Assembly: GCF_004768545.1 (NCBI RefSeq)
Contig: NZ_CP038634.1
Span: forward strand, 558,001-622,000
From: Cupriavidus oxalaticus
Lineage (GTDB): Bacteria > Pseudomonadota > Gammaproteobacteria > Burkholderiales > Burkholderiaceae
DNA: 64,000 nt
Reading direction: 5' to 3'
Shown: positions 10,361 to 19,611 of the stretch, piece after piece
Numbering within the stretch: position 1 is the stretch's first letter
How the letters are laid out: each line of letters starts with the position of its first letter
Notes under the pieces: generated by a model
What the model was told of the DNA's origin: nothing
Seen by the model: only the letters and a program-made list of their open reading frames with translations
The model's database searches: none
Made by a program: the position numbers and the translations under genes

Positions 10361-12460
10361 ATGCTTTTCCGCCGTCTTGCCATACCCGCCGCTGCCAGTT
10401 CCCTGCTCCTGCCTCCCGTTGTCTCCCACGCCGCCGACGAACTCACCACGCTGCCATCCGTGACGGTCAGCGCCGCCAGTGACGGGCAAACCGACGTCGG
10501 TTTCGCCACGCGGCGGGCGGCCGGCGTGACCAAGTCGGGCGAATCGGCGGCCGACGCCGCGCAATCGATCACCGTCATCACGCGCGACCTGCTCGACAGC
10601 CAGCAGGCACAGAACCTCAGCGACGCGCTGCAGAATTCAGCCGGCGTGGTCACCAACGCCTATGGCAGGCGCGGCTGGGACGACTTCATCATCCGCGGCC
10701 AGCGTGCATCGGAATCGATCTTTGCCGACGGCCTGCTCGTCGACAGCAACAACCGCGTGGCGCAGGAACTGTTCGGCGTGGAACGCGTGGAAGTGCTCAA
10801 GGGACCGGCCTCGATACTGTTCGGCGCGGTGCAGCCCGGCGGCCTGGTCAACATGGTCAGCAAGCGTCCGCGCGCGGAACTGTTCGGCGAACTGGGGCTT
10901 ACCGTCGGCAACTATGGCTTCCGGCAGATGACGGTCGACGTGGGAACGCCGCTGGCCAGGGACAGCAAGGCTGCGTTCCGCCTGAACGCGCTGTTGATGA
11001 ACAGCGACGATCCGACCGACTACGTCTGGTATCGCAACCGCTGGATCGCGCCGTCCCTGACGCTCGACCTTGGCACGCGCACGGATTTCACGATCCTGGC
11101 CAGCCACAACCAGCGCAACTACGTGCGCCAGCAGGGCCTGCCCGTGAACGGCACCCTGGTGCCGAACCGCAATGGCGTGGTGCCGAGCAACCGCTTCATC
11201 GGCGAACCGAATGCCCCGTCTTATGACGGCGAGCAGAACCGCATCGGCTACGCGCTGACGCACCGCTTCGACTCCGGCTGGACGCTGAACCAGAACCTGC
11301 GCTACCAGGCATCGTCGCTGACCGGCACGCTGGTATCGGCCGGCACGATGGCGGTCAACAGCCAGTCGATGAACCGCAGTGGCACGCAGCAGAGCTTTTC
11401 GGGGAATTCGTTCGGCGTTGACACCAACGTGCAGCGGACCTTTGCGTTTGCGGGGCATGCCCATAGCGTGACCTTCGGCGTCGACTACCGGCATACGAAG
11501 GAAGACCGCCTGCAGAAGACGTGCCGCGTGGCCGCGCTGAACGTCTACAACCCGGTCTATGGCGCCAGCATCAACTGTCCGTCCGCCTATAGCCTCGACG
11601 CGACCGATACGCTGGATGCGGTCGGCCTCTATCTGCGCGACCAGATCCGTCTTGCAGAGCGCTGGACCTTGACTGGCGGCGTGCGCTACGAATCGGCGCG
11701 GACGAGCACATCGGACCGGCTGGCGTCGTCGCGTTCCGTGAATGACAACAATGCCGTCACCGGCAGCGCGGGCGTGATGTACGAGCTGACGAACTGGGCA
11801 CGGCCGTACGCGAGCTTCGCCACGTCGTTCCTGCCGAACGCCGGCACCGATGTCAGCGGCGCCACATTCCAGCCAGAAAAGGGGCGCCAGTACGAAGTGG
11901 GCATCAAGTTCGACATGCCCGCCAAAACCGGCCTGCTGACGCTGGCCGCGTTCGACCTGACACGCACCAATGTGCTCAGCAGCGATCCGGTCAATACGGG
12001 TTTCAGCATGGCCGTCGGCGAACAGCGCTCGCGCGGGCTGGAAGTGGAACTGACACAGGATCTCGGCAATGGCCTCAGCGTGTCGGCGGCCTATGCCTAC
12101 ATCGCAAGCGAAGTCACCGAGGACACCACGGCCGCCAACGTCGGAAAGCCGCTGAACAGCGTGCCCCGGCACAGCTTCTCGGTCTGGAGCCAGTATCGCT
12201 TGCGTGGGGCGCTGGCCGGCTGGTATGTCGGTGCCGGCCTGCGCGGCGAGAGCGCCAAGCGCGGCTACAGCTTCAACTACACCGTGCCGGGCTACACGGT
12301 GGCCGATCTTGCCGTCGGGTACGTGGCATCGCACTGGCGCGCGGCATTCAACGTCAAGAACGTGTTCGACAAGATGTACTACGCGGGAGGCCTGAACAAC
12401 AACGTGTTGCCCGTGGGCAATCCGCGGGTAGCCATGCTCAACGTGACGATGAACTATTGA
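10361..12460 (+). CDS. TonB-dependent ferric siderophore receptor
   Basis: 699 residues, outer-membrane receptor of the FhuA/FpvA type. Signal peptide of about 24 residues ending SHA, then a TonB-box-like LPSVTVSA, the plug domain (QSITVITRDLLDSQQ, RVEVLKGPASILFGAVQPGG, NMVSKRP) and a beta-barrel ending in NVTMNY. ATG at 10361 is preferred to the TTG at 10340 because it starts exactly at the signal peptide (MLFRRL). A Fur-like site precedes it. Plug residues GRRGWDDFIIRGQ are usual for siderophore receptors. It may serve the product of the synthesis genes at the left edge, from which the ali/bad cluster separates it. Confidence 0.9.
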   Translation: MLFRRLAIPAAASSLLLPPVVSHAADELTTLPSVTVSAASDGQTDVGFATRRAAGVTKSGESAADAAQSITVITRDLLDSQQAQNLSDALQNSAGVVTNAYGRRGWDDFIIRGQRASESIFADGLLVDSNNRVAQELFGVERVEVLKGPASILFGAVQPGGLVNMVSKRPRAELFGELGLTVGNYGFRQMTVDVGTPLARDSKAAFRLNALLMNSDDPTDYVWYRNRWIAPSLTLDLGTRTDFTILASHNQRNYVRQQGLPVNGTLVPNRNGVVPSNRFIGEPNAPSYDGEQNRIGYALTHRFDSGWTLNQNLRYQASSLTGTLVSAGTMAVNSQSMNRSGTQQSFSGNSFGVDTNVQRTFAFAGHAHSVTFGVDYRHTKEDRLQKTCRVAALNVYNPVYGASINCPSAYSLDATDTLDAVGLYLRDQIRLAERWTLTGGVRYESARTSTSDRLASSRSVNDNNAVTGSAGVMYELTNWARPYASFATSFLPNAGTDVSGATFQPEKGRQYEVGIKFDMPAKTGLLTLAAFDLTRTNVLSSDPVNTGFSMAVGEQRSRGLEVELTQDLGNGLSVSAAYAYIASEVTEDTTAANVGKPLNSVPRHSFSVWSQYRLRGALAGWYVGAGLRGESAKRGYSFNYTVPGYTVADLAVGYVASHWRAAFNVKNVFDKMYYAGGLNNNVLPVGNPRVAMLNVTMNY

Positions 12461-12472
12461 GCCCGGGAACGA

Positions 12473-12505
12473 GGTGGTGTCTCGCCTGCCATGCGAAACA
12501 CCACC
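12473..12505. terminator. Hairpin between convergent receptor and formate dehydrogenase genes
   Basis: GGTGGTGT (12473-12480) and ACACCACC (12498-12505) form an 8-bp stem in the 55-base gap between the stop codons of two convergent genes. Probably stops both transcripts; no strong T tract. Confidence 0.55.
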
Positions 12506-12515
12506 ATCCTTCCGG

Positions 12516-15338
12516 TCAGACGGATGCTGGCTCCAATATCTGCCCGCCCCCATAGCTCGACTGCACCGGCACCTGCCCGCCCACCGTCATCCTGATCGCG
12601 CAATACTTGAACTCGGGAATCTTGCCGAACGGGTCCAGCGCCGCGTTGGTCAGCTTGTTGATCGCCGCTTCGTAGTAGCAGAACGGCACGAACACGGCGC
12701 CGCGCGGCGTGCCGGCATCGGCGCGCGCATACAGCGTGACTTCGCCGCGGCGCGACGATAGCGTGACCACATCCCCGGGCTTGCCGCCCATTGCATCGAG
12801 ATCCAGCGGATGCACCAGCGCCACCGGGTCCGGCTCGATCGCATCGAGCACGCCGGCGCGACGCGTCATGCTGCCGGTATGCCAGTGCTCCAGCTGGCGC
12901 CCGGTGATCAGCACCATCGGGTAGTCCGCATCAGGGCGCTCCGCCGCCGGAATGATGTCCGCGGGCACGAAACGGCCACGGCCGCTTTCGGTCGGGAAGC
13001 TGTCCGTGAAAATCACGGGCTCGCCCGGATCGCCCTCTTCCTTGCACGGATACGTCACCGCATGTTCGCGCTCCAGCCGCTCCCAGGTCACGCCGCCGAT
13101 GCTCGGCATTGCCTGCCGCATCTCGTTGAACACGTCCACCACGCTGTCATAGTGCCAGTCCAGCCCGAGCTGTGCCGCCATCTGCCGGATGATCCACAGG
13201 TCCTGCCGCGCCTGCCCCGGCGGGTCGAGCGCCTGCCGCCCGAGCTGCACCGTGCGGTCGGTGTTGGTGAAGGTGCCGGTCTTCTCCGGGAACGCCGATG
13301 CCGGCAGCACCACGTCCGCCAGGTACGCCGTCTCGGTCAGGAAGATGTCCTGCACCACGAGGTGGTCGAGCGATGCCAGCGCCTCGCGCGCATGCTCGGC
13401 GTCGGGGTCGGACATCGCCGGGTTTTCGCCCATGATGTACATGCCGCGCACTTCGCCGCGCTCGATCGCCTGCATGACCTCCACCACGGTCAGGCCCGGC
13501 TGGCGGTCCAGCGGCATGCCCCATAGCGCTTCGAAGCTGGCGATCGCCACCGGATCGTCGACGCGCCGGTAGTCGGGATACATCATCGGGATCAGCCCCG
13601 CGTCGGAGGCGCCCTGCACGTTGTTCTGCCCGCGCAGCGGATGCAGCCCGGTGCCGGGCCGTCCGATCTGGCCGGTCATCAGCGCCAGGGCGATCAGGCA
13701 GCGGGCGTTGTCGGTGCCGTGCACGTGCTGCGAAACGCCCATGCCCCAAAGAATCATCGAGCTCTTCGAGGTTGCATAGAGCCGGGCGACTTCGCGGATG
13801 GTTTCGGCGTCGATGCCGCAGATCGGCGCCATCAGCTCGGGACTGTACGCGGCAACGTTGCGCTGCAGTTCGTCGAAGCCGATGGTGCGGCTGTCGATGA
13901 AATCGCGGTCCACCAGGCCCTCGTTGACGATCACATGCATCATCGCGTTGAGCAGCGCCACGTCGGCATCGGGCTTGAACTGCAGGAAGCGCCAGGCGAA
14001 GCGCGCCAGGTCGGAGCGGCGCGGATCGGCCACGATCAGCCTGGTGCCGTTCTTCACGGCGTTCTTGATCCAGCTTGCCGCGACCGGATGGTTCACGGTC
14101 GGGTTGGCGCCGATCACGATCACGACCTCGGCCTTGTCGACATCCATCACCGGATTCGACACCGCGCCCGAGCCGATGCCTTCCAGCAGCGCCGCCACCG
14201 ACGAGGCATGGCACAGCCGCGTGCAATGGTCGACGTTGTTGCTGCCAAAGCCGGTGCGCACCAGCTTCTGGAACAGGTAGGCTTCTTCGTTGCTGCCCTT
14301 GGCCGAGCCGAAGCCCGCCAGCGCGCGCTTGCCATGCGTGTCGCGGATCTGCGCGAGCCTGCCGCCGGCGAGCGCCAGCGCCTCTTCCCAGCTGGCTTCG
14401 CGGAACACGTCCATCACATGGTCGGGATCCATGACGAAATCACCGCGCTTGGGCACGCCTTCGCGGCGCACCAGCGGCACGGTCAGCCGCTGCGGGTGCT
14501 GCACGTAGTCGAAGCCGTAGCGGCCCTTCACGCACAGCCGCTGGTGGTTGGCGGGGCCGTCGCGGCCTTCCACGAACAGGATGCGGTTGTCCTTGACGTT
14601 GTAGGTCAGCTGGCAGCCCACGCCGCAGTACGGGCACACCGATTCGACCTGCTTGTCGGGCACGGCCAGGGCCACGTCGCGCGCCGGCATCAGCGCGCCG
14701 GTCGGGCACGCCTGCACGCATTCGCCGCAGGCGACGCAGGTGGAAGCGCCCATGGGGTCGTCCATGTCGAACACGATGCGGGCCTGATCGCCGCGCAAGG
14801 CCAGTCCGATCACGTCGTTGACCTGCTCGTCACGGCAGGCGCGCAGGCAGCGGGTGCACTGGATACAGGCATCGAGGTTGACGGCGATGGCCGGGTGCGA
14901 CAGGTCAGCCGCCACGCGCTCGCGCGGCGCAAAGCGCGGCTTGCCTACCTCCAGCTTCGTCGCCCACTGGTCGAGTTCGTTGTGGCGCGTGTATTCCGCT
15001 TCCGGCATGTCCGACTGCAGCAGCTCCAGCACGGTGCGCTGGGCGCGGCGGGCGCGTTCTGATTCGGTCTGGACCTGCATGCCCTCGGCGGGATAGCGGC
15101 AGCAGGACGGGGCCAGCACGCGCTCGCCCTGGATCTCGACCATGCAGGCGCGGCAGTTGCCCGCGGCTTCGAGGCCGTCCTTGTAGCACAGGTGCGGGAC
15201 GTCGAAGCCCTCGCGCTGCGCCACCCTGAGCAGGCTTTCGCCGGGTTGCGCGGTGACTTCACGGCCGTTGAGCGTGAAGGTGACGGCCGGCTCGGCGGAT
15301 TCGACAAGCGCGCGTTCGGCGCGGGTCAGTGCATTCAT
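12516..15338 (-). CDS. fdwA: NAD-dependent formate dehydrogenase, catalytic alpha subunit
   Basis: 940 residues, soluble molybdenum or tungsten formate dehydrogenase. Order: plant-type 2Fe-2S domain (Cys51, 62, 65, 79), the NuoG-like His-Cys cluster region, two 4Fe-4S motifs (CIQCTRCLRAC, CVACGECVQACP), a further 4Fe-4S (CPYCGVGCQL), then the bis-MGD catalytic domain with the metal-ligand cysteine at about residue 376 in RLCHASS. This order is that of FdsA/Fdh1A proteins (about 940-990 residues). No extra NuoE-only subunit gene is present; its partner is one fused protein, as in the two-subunit FdwAB or Methylobacterium FDH1 type. Symbol given on that pattern; whether Mo or W is used cannot be read here. 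Confidence 0.9.
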   Translation of the reverse strand: MNALTRAERALVESAEPAVTFTLNGREVTAQPGESLLRVAQREGFDVPHLCYKDGLEAAGNCRACMVEIQGERVLAPSCCRYPAEGMQVQTESERARRAQRTVLELLQSDMPEAEYTRHNELDQWATKLEVGKPRFAPRERVAADLSHPAIAVNLDACIQCTRCLRACRDEQVNDVIGLALRGDQARIVFDMDDPMGASTCVACGECVQACPTGALMPARDVALAVPDKQVESVCPYCGVGCQLTYNVKDNRILFVEGRDGPANHQRLCVKGRYGFDYVQHPQRLTVPLVRREGVPKRGDFVMDPDHVMDVFREASWEEALALAGGRLAQIRDTHGKRALAGFGSAKGSNEEAYLFQKLVRTGFGSNNVDHCTRLCHASSVAALLEGIGSGAVSNPVMDVDKAEVVIVIGANPTVNHPVAASWIKNAVKNGTRLIVADPRRSDLARFAWRFLQFKPDADVALLNAMMHVIVNEGLVDRDFIDSRTIGFDELQRNVAAYSPELMAPICGIDAETIREVARLYATSKSSMILWGMGVSQHVHGTDNARCLIALALMTGQIGRPGTGLHPLRGQNNVQGASDAGLIPMMYPDYRRVDDPVAIASFEALWGMPLDRQPGLTVVEVMQAIERGEVRGMYIMGENPAMSDPDAEHAREALASLDHLVVQDIFLTETAYLADVVLPASAFPEKTGTFTNTDRTVQLGRQALDPPGQARQDLWIIRQMAAQLGLDWHYDSVVDVFNEMRQAMPSIGGVTWERLEREHAVTYPCKEEGDPGEPVIFTDSFPTESGRGRFVPADIIPAAERPDADYPMVLITGRQLEHWHTGSMTRRAGVLDAIEPDPVALVHPLDLDAMGGKPGDVVTLSSRRGEVTLYARADAGTPRGAVFVPFCYYEAAINKLTNAALDPFGKIPEFKYCAIRMTVGGQVPVQSSYGGGQILEPASV

Positions 15339-15347
15339 GTCAGTCTC

Positions 15348-17057
15348 TCACGCGAGTTCGTGCGGGAAGTACTTGATCACGCAGTCGACGGGATTGGGCG
15401 CGGCCTGCCCCAGCCCGCAGATCGATGCATCGCGCATCACCGCGGACAGGTCGTCCAGCGCGGCGAGGTCCCACTTCGGCTGGTGGATCAGGTCGAGGGC
15501 CTTGGCTGTGCCGGTGCGGCACGGCGTGCATTGCCCGCACGACTCATGCTTGAAGAAGTGCATCAGGTTGCGCGCCGCCTGCGTGGCGCTGTCGTGGTCC
15601 GACAGGATCACCACCGCGGCCGAGCCGATAAAGCAGCCGTACGGCTGCAGCGTGTCGAAATCGAGCGGGATATTGCCCAGCGACGCGGGCAGGATGCCGC
15701 CCGACGCGCCGCCCGGCAGGTAGGCGTAGAAGGCATGGCCGTCGAGCATGCCGCCGCAGTATTCGTCGATCAGCTCGCGCACGGAGATGCCCGCGGGCGC
15801 CAGGTGAACGCCCGGCTTCTTCACGCGTCCGGATACCGAGAACGAGCGCAAGCCCTTGCGCCCGTTGCGTCCCTGCGCGGCGAACCACTCCGCGCCCTTC
15901 TCGATGATGTCGCGCACCCAGTACAGGGTCTCGAAGTTGTGCTCGAGCGTGGGCCGGCCGAACAGGCCCACCTGCGCCACATATGGCGGGCGCAGCCGCG
16001 GCATGCCGCGCTTGCCTTCGATCGACTCGATCATCGCCGACTCTTCGCCGCAGATATACGCGCCTGCACCGCGGCGCAGCTCGATCGCGGGCAGGCCGGG
16101 AATGGGCGGGTCGTCGCGCAGCTGCTGCAGTGCCTCGGCCAGCAACGCACGGCAGCCGGCGTATTCGTCGCGCAGGTAGATATAGATCGCCGACACGTTC
16201 ACGACCGTCGCCGCGATCAGCATGCCTTCCAGGAAGCGGTGCGGATCGCGCTCCAGGTAGACGCGGTCCTTGAAGGTGCCAGGCTCGCCTTCATCGATGT
16301 TCACGGCCATCAGGCGCGGTGCGGCTTCCTTCTGCACGATGCGCCATTTGCGGCCGGTGGGGAAGCCCGCGCCGCCCAGGCCGCGCAGGCCGGAATCTTC
16401 CATCGTGCAGAGCACGGCGGCGGGATCGAGGGTGCCGTCGGCCAGCGACTGCAGCAACCCATAGCCGCCGGCTGCACGGTACGCGCCGTAGCCGATATGG
16501 GGCTCGGGCTCGTGACGCACGGCCCCGGCCTGCACCGCGGCGGCCACCGTGTCGGCGGTGGCACCGTCCACGGGATTCTGTCCGACCAGTGCCGCGGGCG
16601 CCTTCTCGCAACGGCCGATGCAGGGGGCTGCGATCACGCGCACGTCGGTGCCGAGCAAGGCGGGCAGCTTGTCGATCAGCGCGCGGGCACCGGCCAGTTC
16701 GCAGGCGATGCCCTCGCAAACGCGCACCGTCAGCGCGGGCGGCGCCGCGATCTGTCCGTCCGCATCCTCGCGCACCACGTCGAAATGGTGGTAGAAGGTG
16801 GCGACCTCGTACACCTCGGTCATCGATAGCCTCAGCTCGCTCGCGAGCGCGACCAGGTGGGGCATCGCAAGCTGGCCATAGCGGTCGTTGATGCAATGCA
16901 GGTGTTCGATCAGCAGGTCGCGGCGGCGCGGCATGTCGCCCAGCGCCACGCGCACTTCGGCCAGCGCGGCCGCGTCGACCTGGCGGCCCTTGGGCTGGCG
17001 GCGCTTGCGCTGCCGGCCGAGCCCGGTCGCCTCAAGGGGGATGACAACCTGGTTCAT
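15348..17057 (-). CDS. fdwB: Formate dehydrogenase beta subunit (NuoE-NuoF fusion, NADH-forming)
   Basis: 569 residues. The first 170 are NuoE-like with a 2Fe-2S site (VCEGIACELAG, then CIGRCEKAP). The rest is NuoF-like: NAD/FMN loop GLGGAGFPTGRKW, FMN-binding INIDEGEPGTFKDR-like segment, GAGAYICGEESAMIESIEGKRG region, and the 4Fe-4S ligand set ESCGQCTPCRTG. It takes electrons from the alpha subunit and reduces NAD. Stop lies 9 bases before the alpha start, so one operon, beta first. The size is that of Fdh1B/FdwB proteins. In this window it can use formate released from oxalate. Confidence 0.92.
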   Translation of the reverse strand: MNQVVIPLEATGLGRQRKRRQPKGRQVDAAALAEVRVALGDMPRRRDLLIEHLHCINDRYGQLAMPHLVALASELRLSMTEVYEVATFYHHFDVVREDADGQIAAPPALTVRVCEGIACELAGARALIDKLPALLGTDVRVIAAPCIGRCEKAPAALVGQNPVDGATADTVAAAVQAGAVRHEPEPHIGYGAYRAAGGYGLLQSLADGTLDPAAVLCTMEDSGLRGLGGAGFPTGRKWRIVQKEAAPRLMAVNIDEGEPGTFKDRVYLERDPHRFLEGMLIAATVVNVSAIYIYLRDEYAGCRALLAEALQQLRDDPPIPGLPAIELRRGAGAYICGEESAMIESIEGKRGMPRLRPPYVAQVGLFGRPTLEHNFETLYWVRDIIEKGAEWFAAQGRNGRKGLRSFSVSGRVKKPGVHLAPAGISVRELIDEYCGGMLDGHAFYAYLPGGASGGILPASLGNIPLDFDTLQPYGCFIGSAAVVILSDHDSATQAARNLMHFFKHESCGQCTPCRTGTAKALDLIHQPKWDLAALDDLSAVMRDASICGLGQAAPNPVDCVIKYFPHELA

Positions 17058-17155
17058 GGCGGTGCCTGGATCTTTTGTGGATGTCGGAAGGCCGATCAGG
17101 AAGGTGCCTCGCGGGCCACCCTCCTGTCGTGCTTCATTTTTCTCGTATTGTGCTA

Positions 17156-17198
17156 CCGGGGCGGGTGCCCGTGCAGGTATCGCGGCCGCCCGCCCCGG
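17156..17198. terminator. Long GC hairpin after oxlT
   Basis: CCGGGGCGGG (17156-17165) and CCCGCCCCGG (17189-17198) form a 10-bp stem 40-80 bases beyond the oxlT stop, in the 180-base gap before fdwB. It would separate oxlT from the formate dehydrogenase operon on the same strand. No T tract, so it may be Rho-assisted or a promoter feature. Confidence 0.45.
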
Positions 17199-17237
17199 CT
17201 ACTACCGGCGCCCGCAGGCGCCGCAAGGCTCTCTTCA

Positions 17238-18557
17238 TCAGGTCAGGTCTTCCGGCACGGTACGGTAGCCCATCGGTGCCGAGGTATTGGCGTGGACATA
17301 CTTGCGGGCATGGGCTTCGCGCATTGGCTTGAGCACGAACAGCGCCATGATCGCAGTCAATGCCGCCATGCCCGAGGCCACCATGAAGACCGCATGCCAG
17401 CTGCCCGTGGCGGCCGTGATCACGCTGGAGAACGGCACCAGCAGCGCGGCCGTGCCCTTGGCGGTGTACAGCAGGCCGGCGTTGGTCGCGGCAAACTTCG
17501 GCCCGAAGGTGTCGCCGCAGGTGGCCGGGAACAGGCTGTAGATCTCACCCCAGGCGAAGAACACCACGCCGGTCAGGATCACGAAGGCAACCGGATGGTG
17601 GCCGTACTTCGACAGCAGCAGGATACCGACGGCCTCGACCCCGAAGGCAAAGAACATGGTGCGTTCGCGGCCGATATGGTCGGAGATCCAGCCGAAGAAC
17701 GGTCGCGTCAGGCCGTTGAGCACGCGGTCGATGGTCAGTGCGAAGGTCAGCGCGGGCAAGGTCAGGCCAAGGATCGAGATCGGGGCCTCGTGCAGGCCGA
17801 AGTCCTTGGCGATCGGACCGAGCTGGGCGGTGGCCATCAGGCCGCCGGCGGCCATCATCACGAACATCGCGTACATGACCCAGAAGATCGGCGACTTCAG
17901 CACCTCGCGCGGCGAAGCGTTGTAGGTGGCGGCAGCCTTCAGCGTGGTCTTGACCTCGCTCAGGATCTTGGCCGACGGCGGGAACAGGGCCATGCCCAGG
18001 ATGAACACGACCAGGCCCTGGCCAAGACCGAACCACAGGAACGCGGCTTCATAGCCCGACGTCTTGATCATGTTGGCGATGGGCACCACGGTCAGCGCGG
18101 AGCCCGCGCCAAACCCGGCCGCCGTGATCCCTGCCGCCAGCCCACGGCGATTGGGGAACCACTTCAGCGCGTTACCCACGCAAGTGCCATACACAGCGCC
18201 AGCACCCAGGCCGCCGATTGCCGCCGCGACGTACAGCATCGGCAGCGAGGATGCCACCGAGTTCAGCGCCCAGGCAACGGCGCAGAGCAGGCCGCCGCCC
18301 ACCACTACCGGGCGCGGGCCGTACTTGTCGACGAGGTAGCCCTCGATCGGTACCAGCCAGGTTTCCGTCACGACGAAGATGGTGAATGCCACCTGGATCG
18401 CGGTGCGGCCCCAGTGGTATTTATCGTCGATCGGGTTGACGAACAGCGTCCAGCCGTACTGCATGTTGGCGATCATTGCCATGCAGATTACGCCGAAGAC
18501 CAATTGCACCCACGGCGACGCAAAGCGCGACGTGGACTCCCTTTGCTGCAGTTCCAT
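17238..18557 (-). CDS. oxlT: Oxalate/formate antiporter (OFA family MFS)
   Basis: 439 residues, 12 predicted membrane helices, OFA branch of the major facilitator superfamily. Landmarks: NMQYGWTLFVNPI in helix 1 (family signature), GYLVDKYGPRPVVVGG loop, AVYGTCVGNALKWFPNRRGLAAG, LGPIAKDFGL, and DHIGRERTMF in the second half. OxlT of Oxalobacter swaps oxalate for formate; the nearby oxc, frc and formate dehydrogenases fit that. AAGGAG precedes the ATG, and the shared operator motif sits 101 bases upstream. A decayed second copy lies at 20904-21239. Confidence 0.85.
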   Translation of the reverse strand: MELQQRESTSRFASPWVQLVFGVICMAMIANMQYGWTLFVNPIDDKYHWGRTAIQVAFTIFVVTETWLVPIEGYLVDKYGPRPVVVGGGLLCAVAWALNSVASSLPMLYVAAAIGGLGAGAVYGTCVGNALKWFPNRRGLAAGITAAGFGAGSALTVVPIANMIKTSGYEAAFLWFGLGQGLVVFILGMALFPPSAKILSEVKTTLKAAATYNASPREVLKSPIFWVMYAMFVMMAAGGLMATAQLGPIAKDFGLHEAPISILGLTLPALTFALTIDRVLNGLTRPFFGWISDHIGRERTMFFAFGVEAVGILLLSKYGHHPVAFVILTGVVFFAWGEIYSLFPATCGDTFGPKFAATNAGLLYTAKGTAALLVPFSSVITAATGSWHAVFMVASGMAALTAIMALFVLKPMREAHARKYVHANTSAPMGYRTVPEDLT

Positions 18558-18658
18558 GATGTCTCCTTATAGCGGCATGCCGCCAAGGTGGAAGATTGGG
18601 CGCCTGAAGACGCCTCTGCGTGACTCTCGGTCTCGAACAGCTTAGCCGTTCTAGTGCT

Positions 18659-18678
18659 ATACGGTATGTGATATATCA
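18659..18678. promoter_or_regulatory. Oxalate-regulon operator, site A (oxlT)
   Basis: ATACGGTATGTGATATATCA. Contains the exact core GTATGTGATATATCA with its self-complementary TGATATATCA half. It lies 101 bases before oxlT. Same word as at 28227 and 34012; proposed target of the GntR regulator at 34248-34967. Confidence 0.65.
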
Positions 18679-19254
18679 ACCAAGTCAAGCGTATTTGTTG
18701 CGGCTCTGCAGCAAACTCTGTCCGCAACCTGCGCCGGGCTGCTCGATGCTGCCGCGCCACTATTGCGCGCGTTGCATCAAAGACCGTGCCTCTGGTACCG
18801 GGAATCCTTGGAAATCAAGCAGTTGTCCTGAGCCGGCGCATCAATCGGCGCGCCGGTGGGCAACCATCAGCATGCCGGGGATTGGCGACCGGGGAAACCG
18901 GGGAAAACGGTCGGGTGGGGAAAGTCCCTAGTTTGATACATTCAGACCAACGTGACTCTCGCTTCGCATGCCGGAGCGGAATGCGGGTACGGTTCAGCCG
19001 AAAGTCAGGGAAGATGGGAACGCAAGCGCCGGTGATAAGAGCCTGGCGGGAGGTTCACGATGGGGCGGGGAAGCAGGACAGCGCGCAGGACAACAGCGCA
19101 CCGAAGGGCGGAAAGATGGCGGCCGCAGGATCTTCAAGCCAGGCTTGAGACGACAGGGTCTACGACAAGGTGCCGGCCGCTACATCCTTGTCAAACGCGC
19201 TCAGGGCCCCGCCTGCCATGCGCAGAACGCACGGACGGGCCGGCCCGGCACGGA
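18679..19254. other. Gap without a supportable gene
   Basis: 576 bases between the oxlT operator and the small membrane-protein gene. Frames here are open but show no family motif or ribosome site I could trust. The only local feature is a short GGGGAAA run repeated near 18890-18915. Nothing else seen. Confidence 0.5.
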
Positions 19255-19470
19255 TCAGGCGTACGCCAGTTCGCCGGCAGCAGGCACGACACGCGTCTGG
19301 CGTGCGCGGCCCACTCCGTCGCTTTCCTGGCTCGATCCCAGCCCGGCAAAGCGGCCATGTTCCTGCGCGGTCACCAGCACGTCCATCGGCAGGCGGGTAG
19401 CCAGCATGACGGTCATGGCGACACCGCCGGCAAGCGCGGCCAGGCCAAGGACGAAGAGCAGTGCGACTTC
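19255..19470 (-). CDS. Small single-helix membrane protein, unknown
   Basis: 71 residues if started at the ATG at 19470, which has GGAG about ten bases upstream; an ATG at 19512 would add 14 residues. One hydrophobic segment (VALLFVLGLAALAGGVAMTVML, described here as residues 3-24) is followed by a polar tail of about 45 residues. No family recognised. It lies on the same strand as oxlT with an operator-like site (19541-19560) just upstream, so it may belong to the oxalate regulon, perhaps as a companion of the antiporter. Small and without known relatives: could still be chance. Confidence 0.45.
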   Translation of the reverse strand, partial: EVALLFVLGLAALAGGVAMTVMLATRLPMDVLVTAQEHGRFAGLGSSQESDGVGRARQTRVVPAAGELAYA

Positions 19471-19540
19471 CATTTCAAAAACTCCAGTTGCGTTGTGGTC
19501 AGGAGTTTTCATTATATGCTGCGCCGCACTATGTGTAAAT

Positions 19541-19560
19541 ATCCTGTATGTAATATATCA
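19541..19560. promoter_or_regulatory. Oxalate-regulon operator, site B (variant)
   Basis: Holds GTATGTAATATATCA, 14 of 15 matches to the core. Located 70 bases before the small membrane-protein ATG at 19470 and 51 bases past the LysR stop. Same orientation relative to its gene as sites A, C and D. Confidence 0.5.
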
Positions 19561-19611
19561 GTAAAGAGTTTGCTCCAATACAACAGCGGTTGGACGGCGA
19601 TCCCGCATGCG

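Noticed and set aside
18968..19564. 198-codon plus-strand frame between oxlT and LysR
   Set aside because: Low-complexity Gly/Arg/Gln sequence without motif; it overlaps the small membrane-protein gene on the other strand and the operator.
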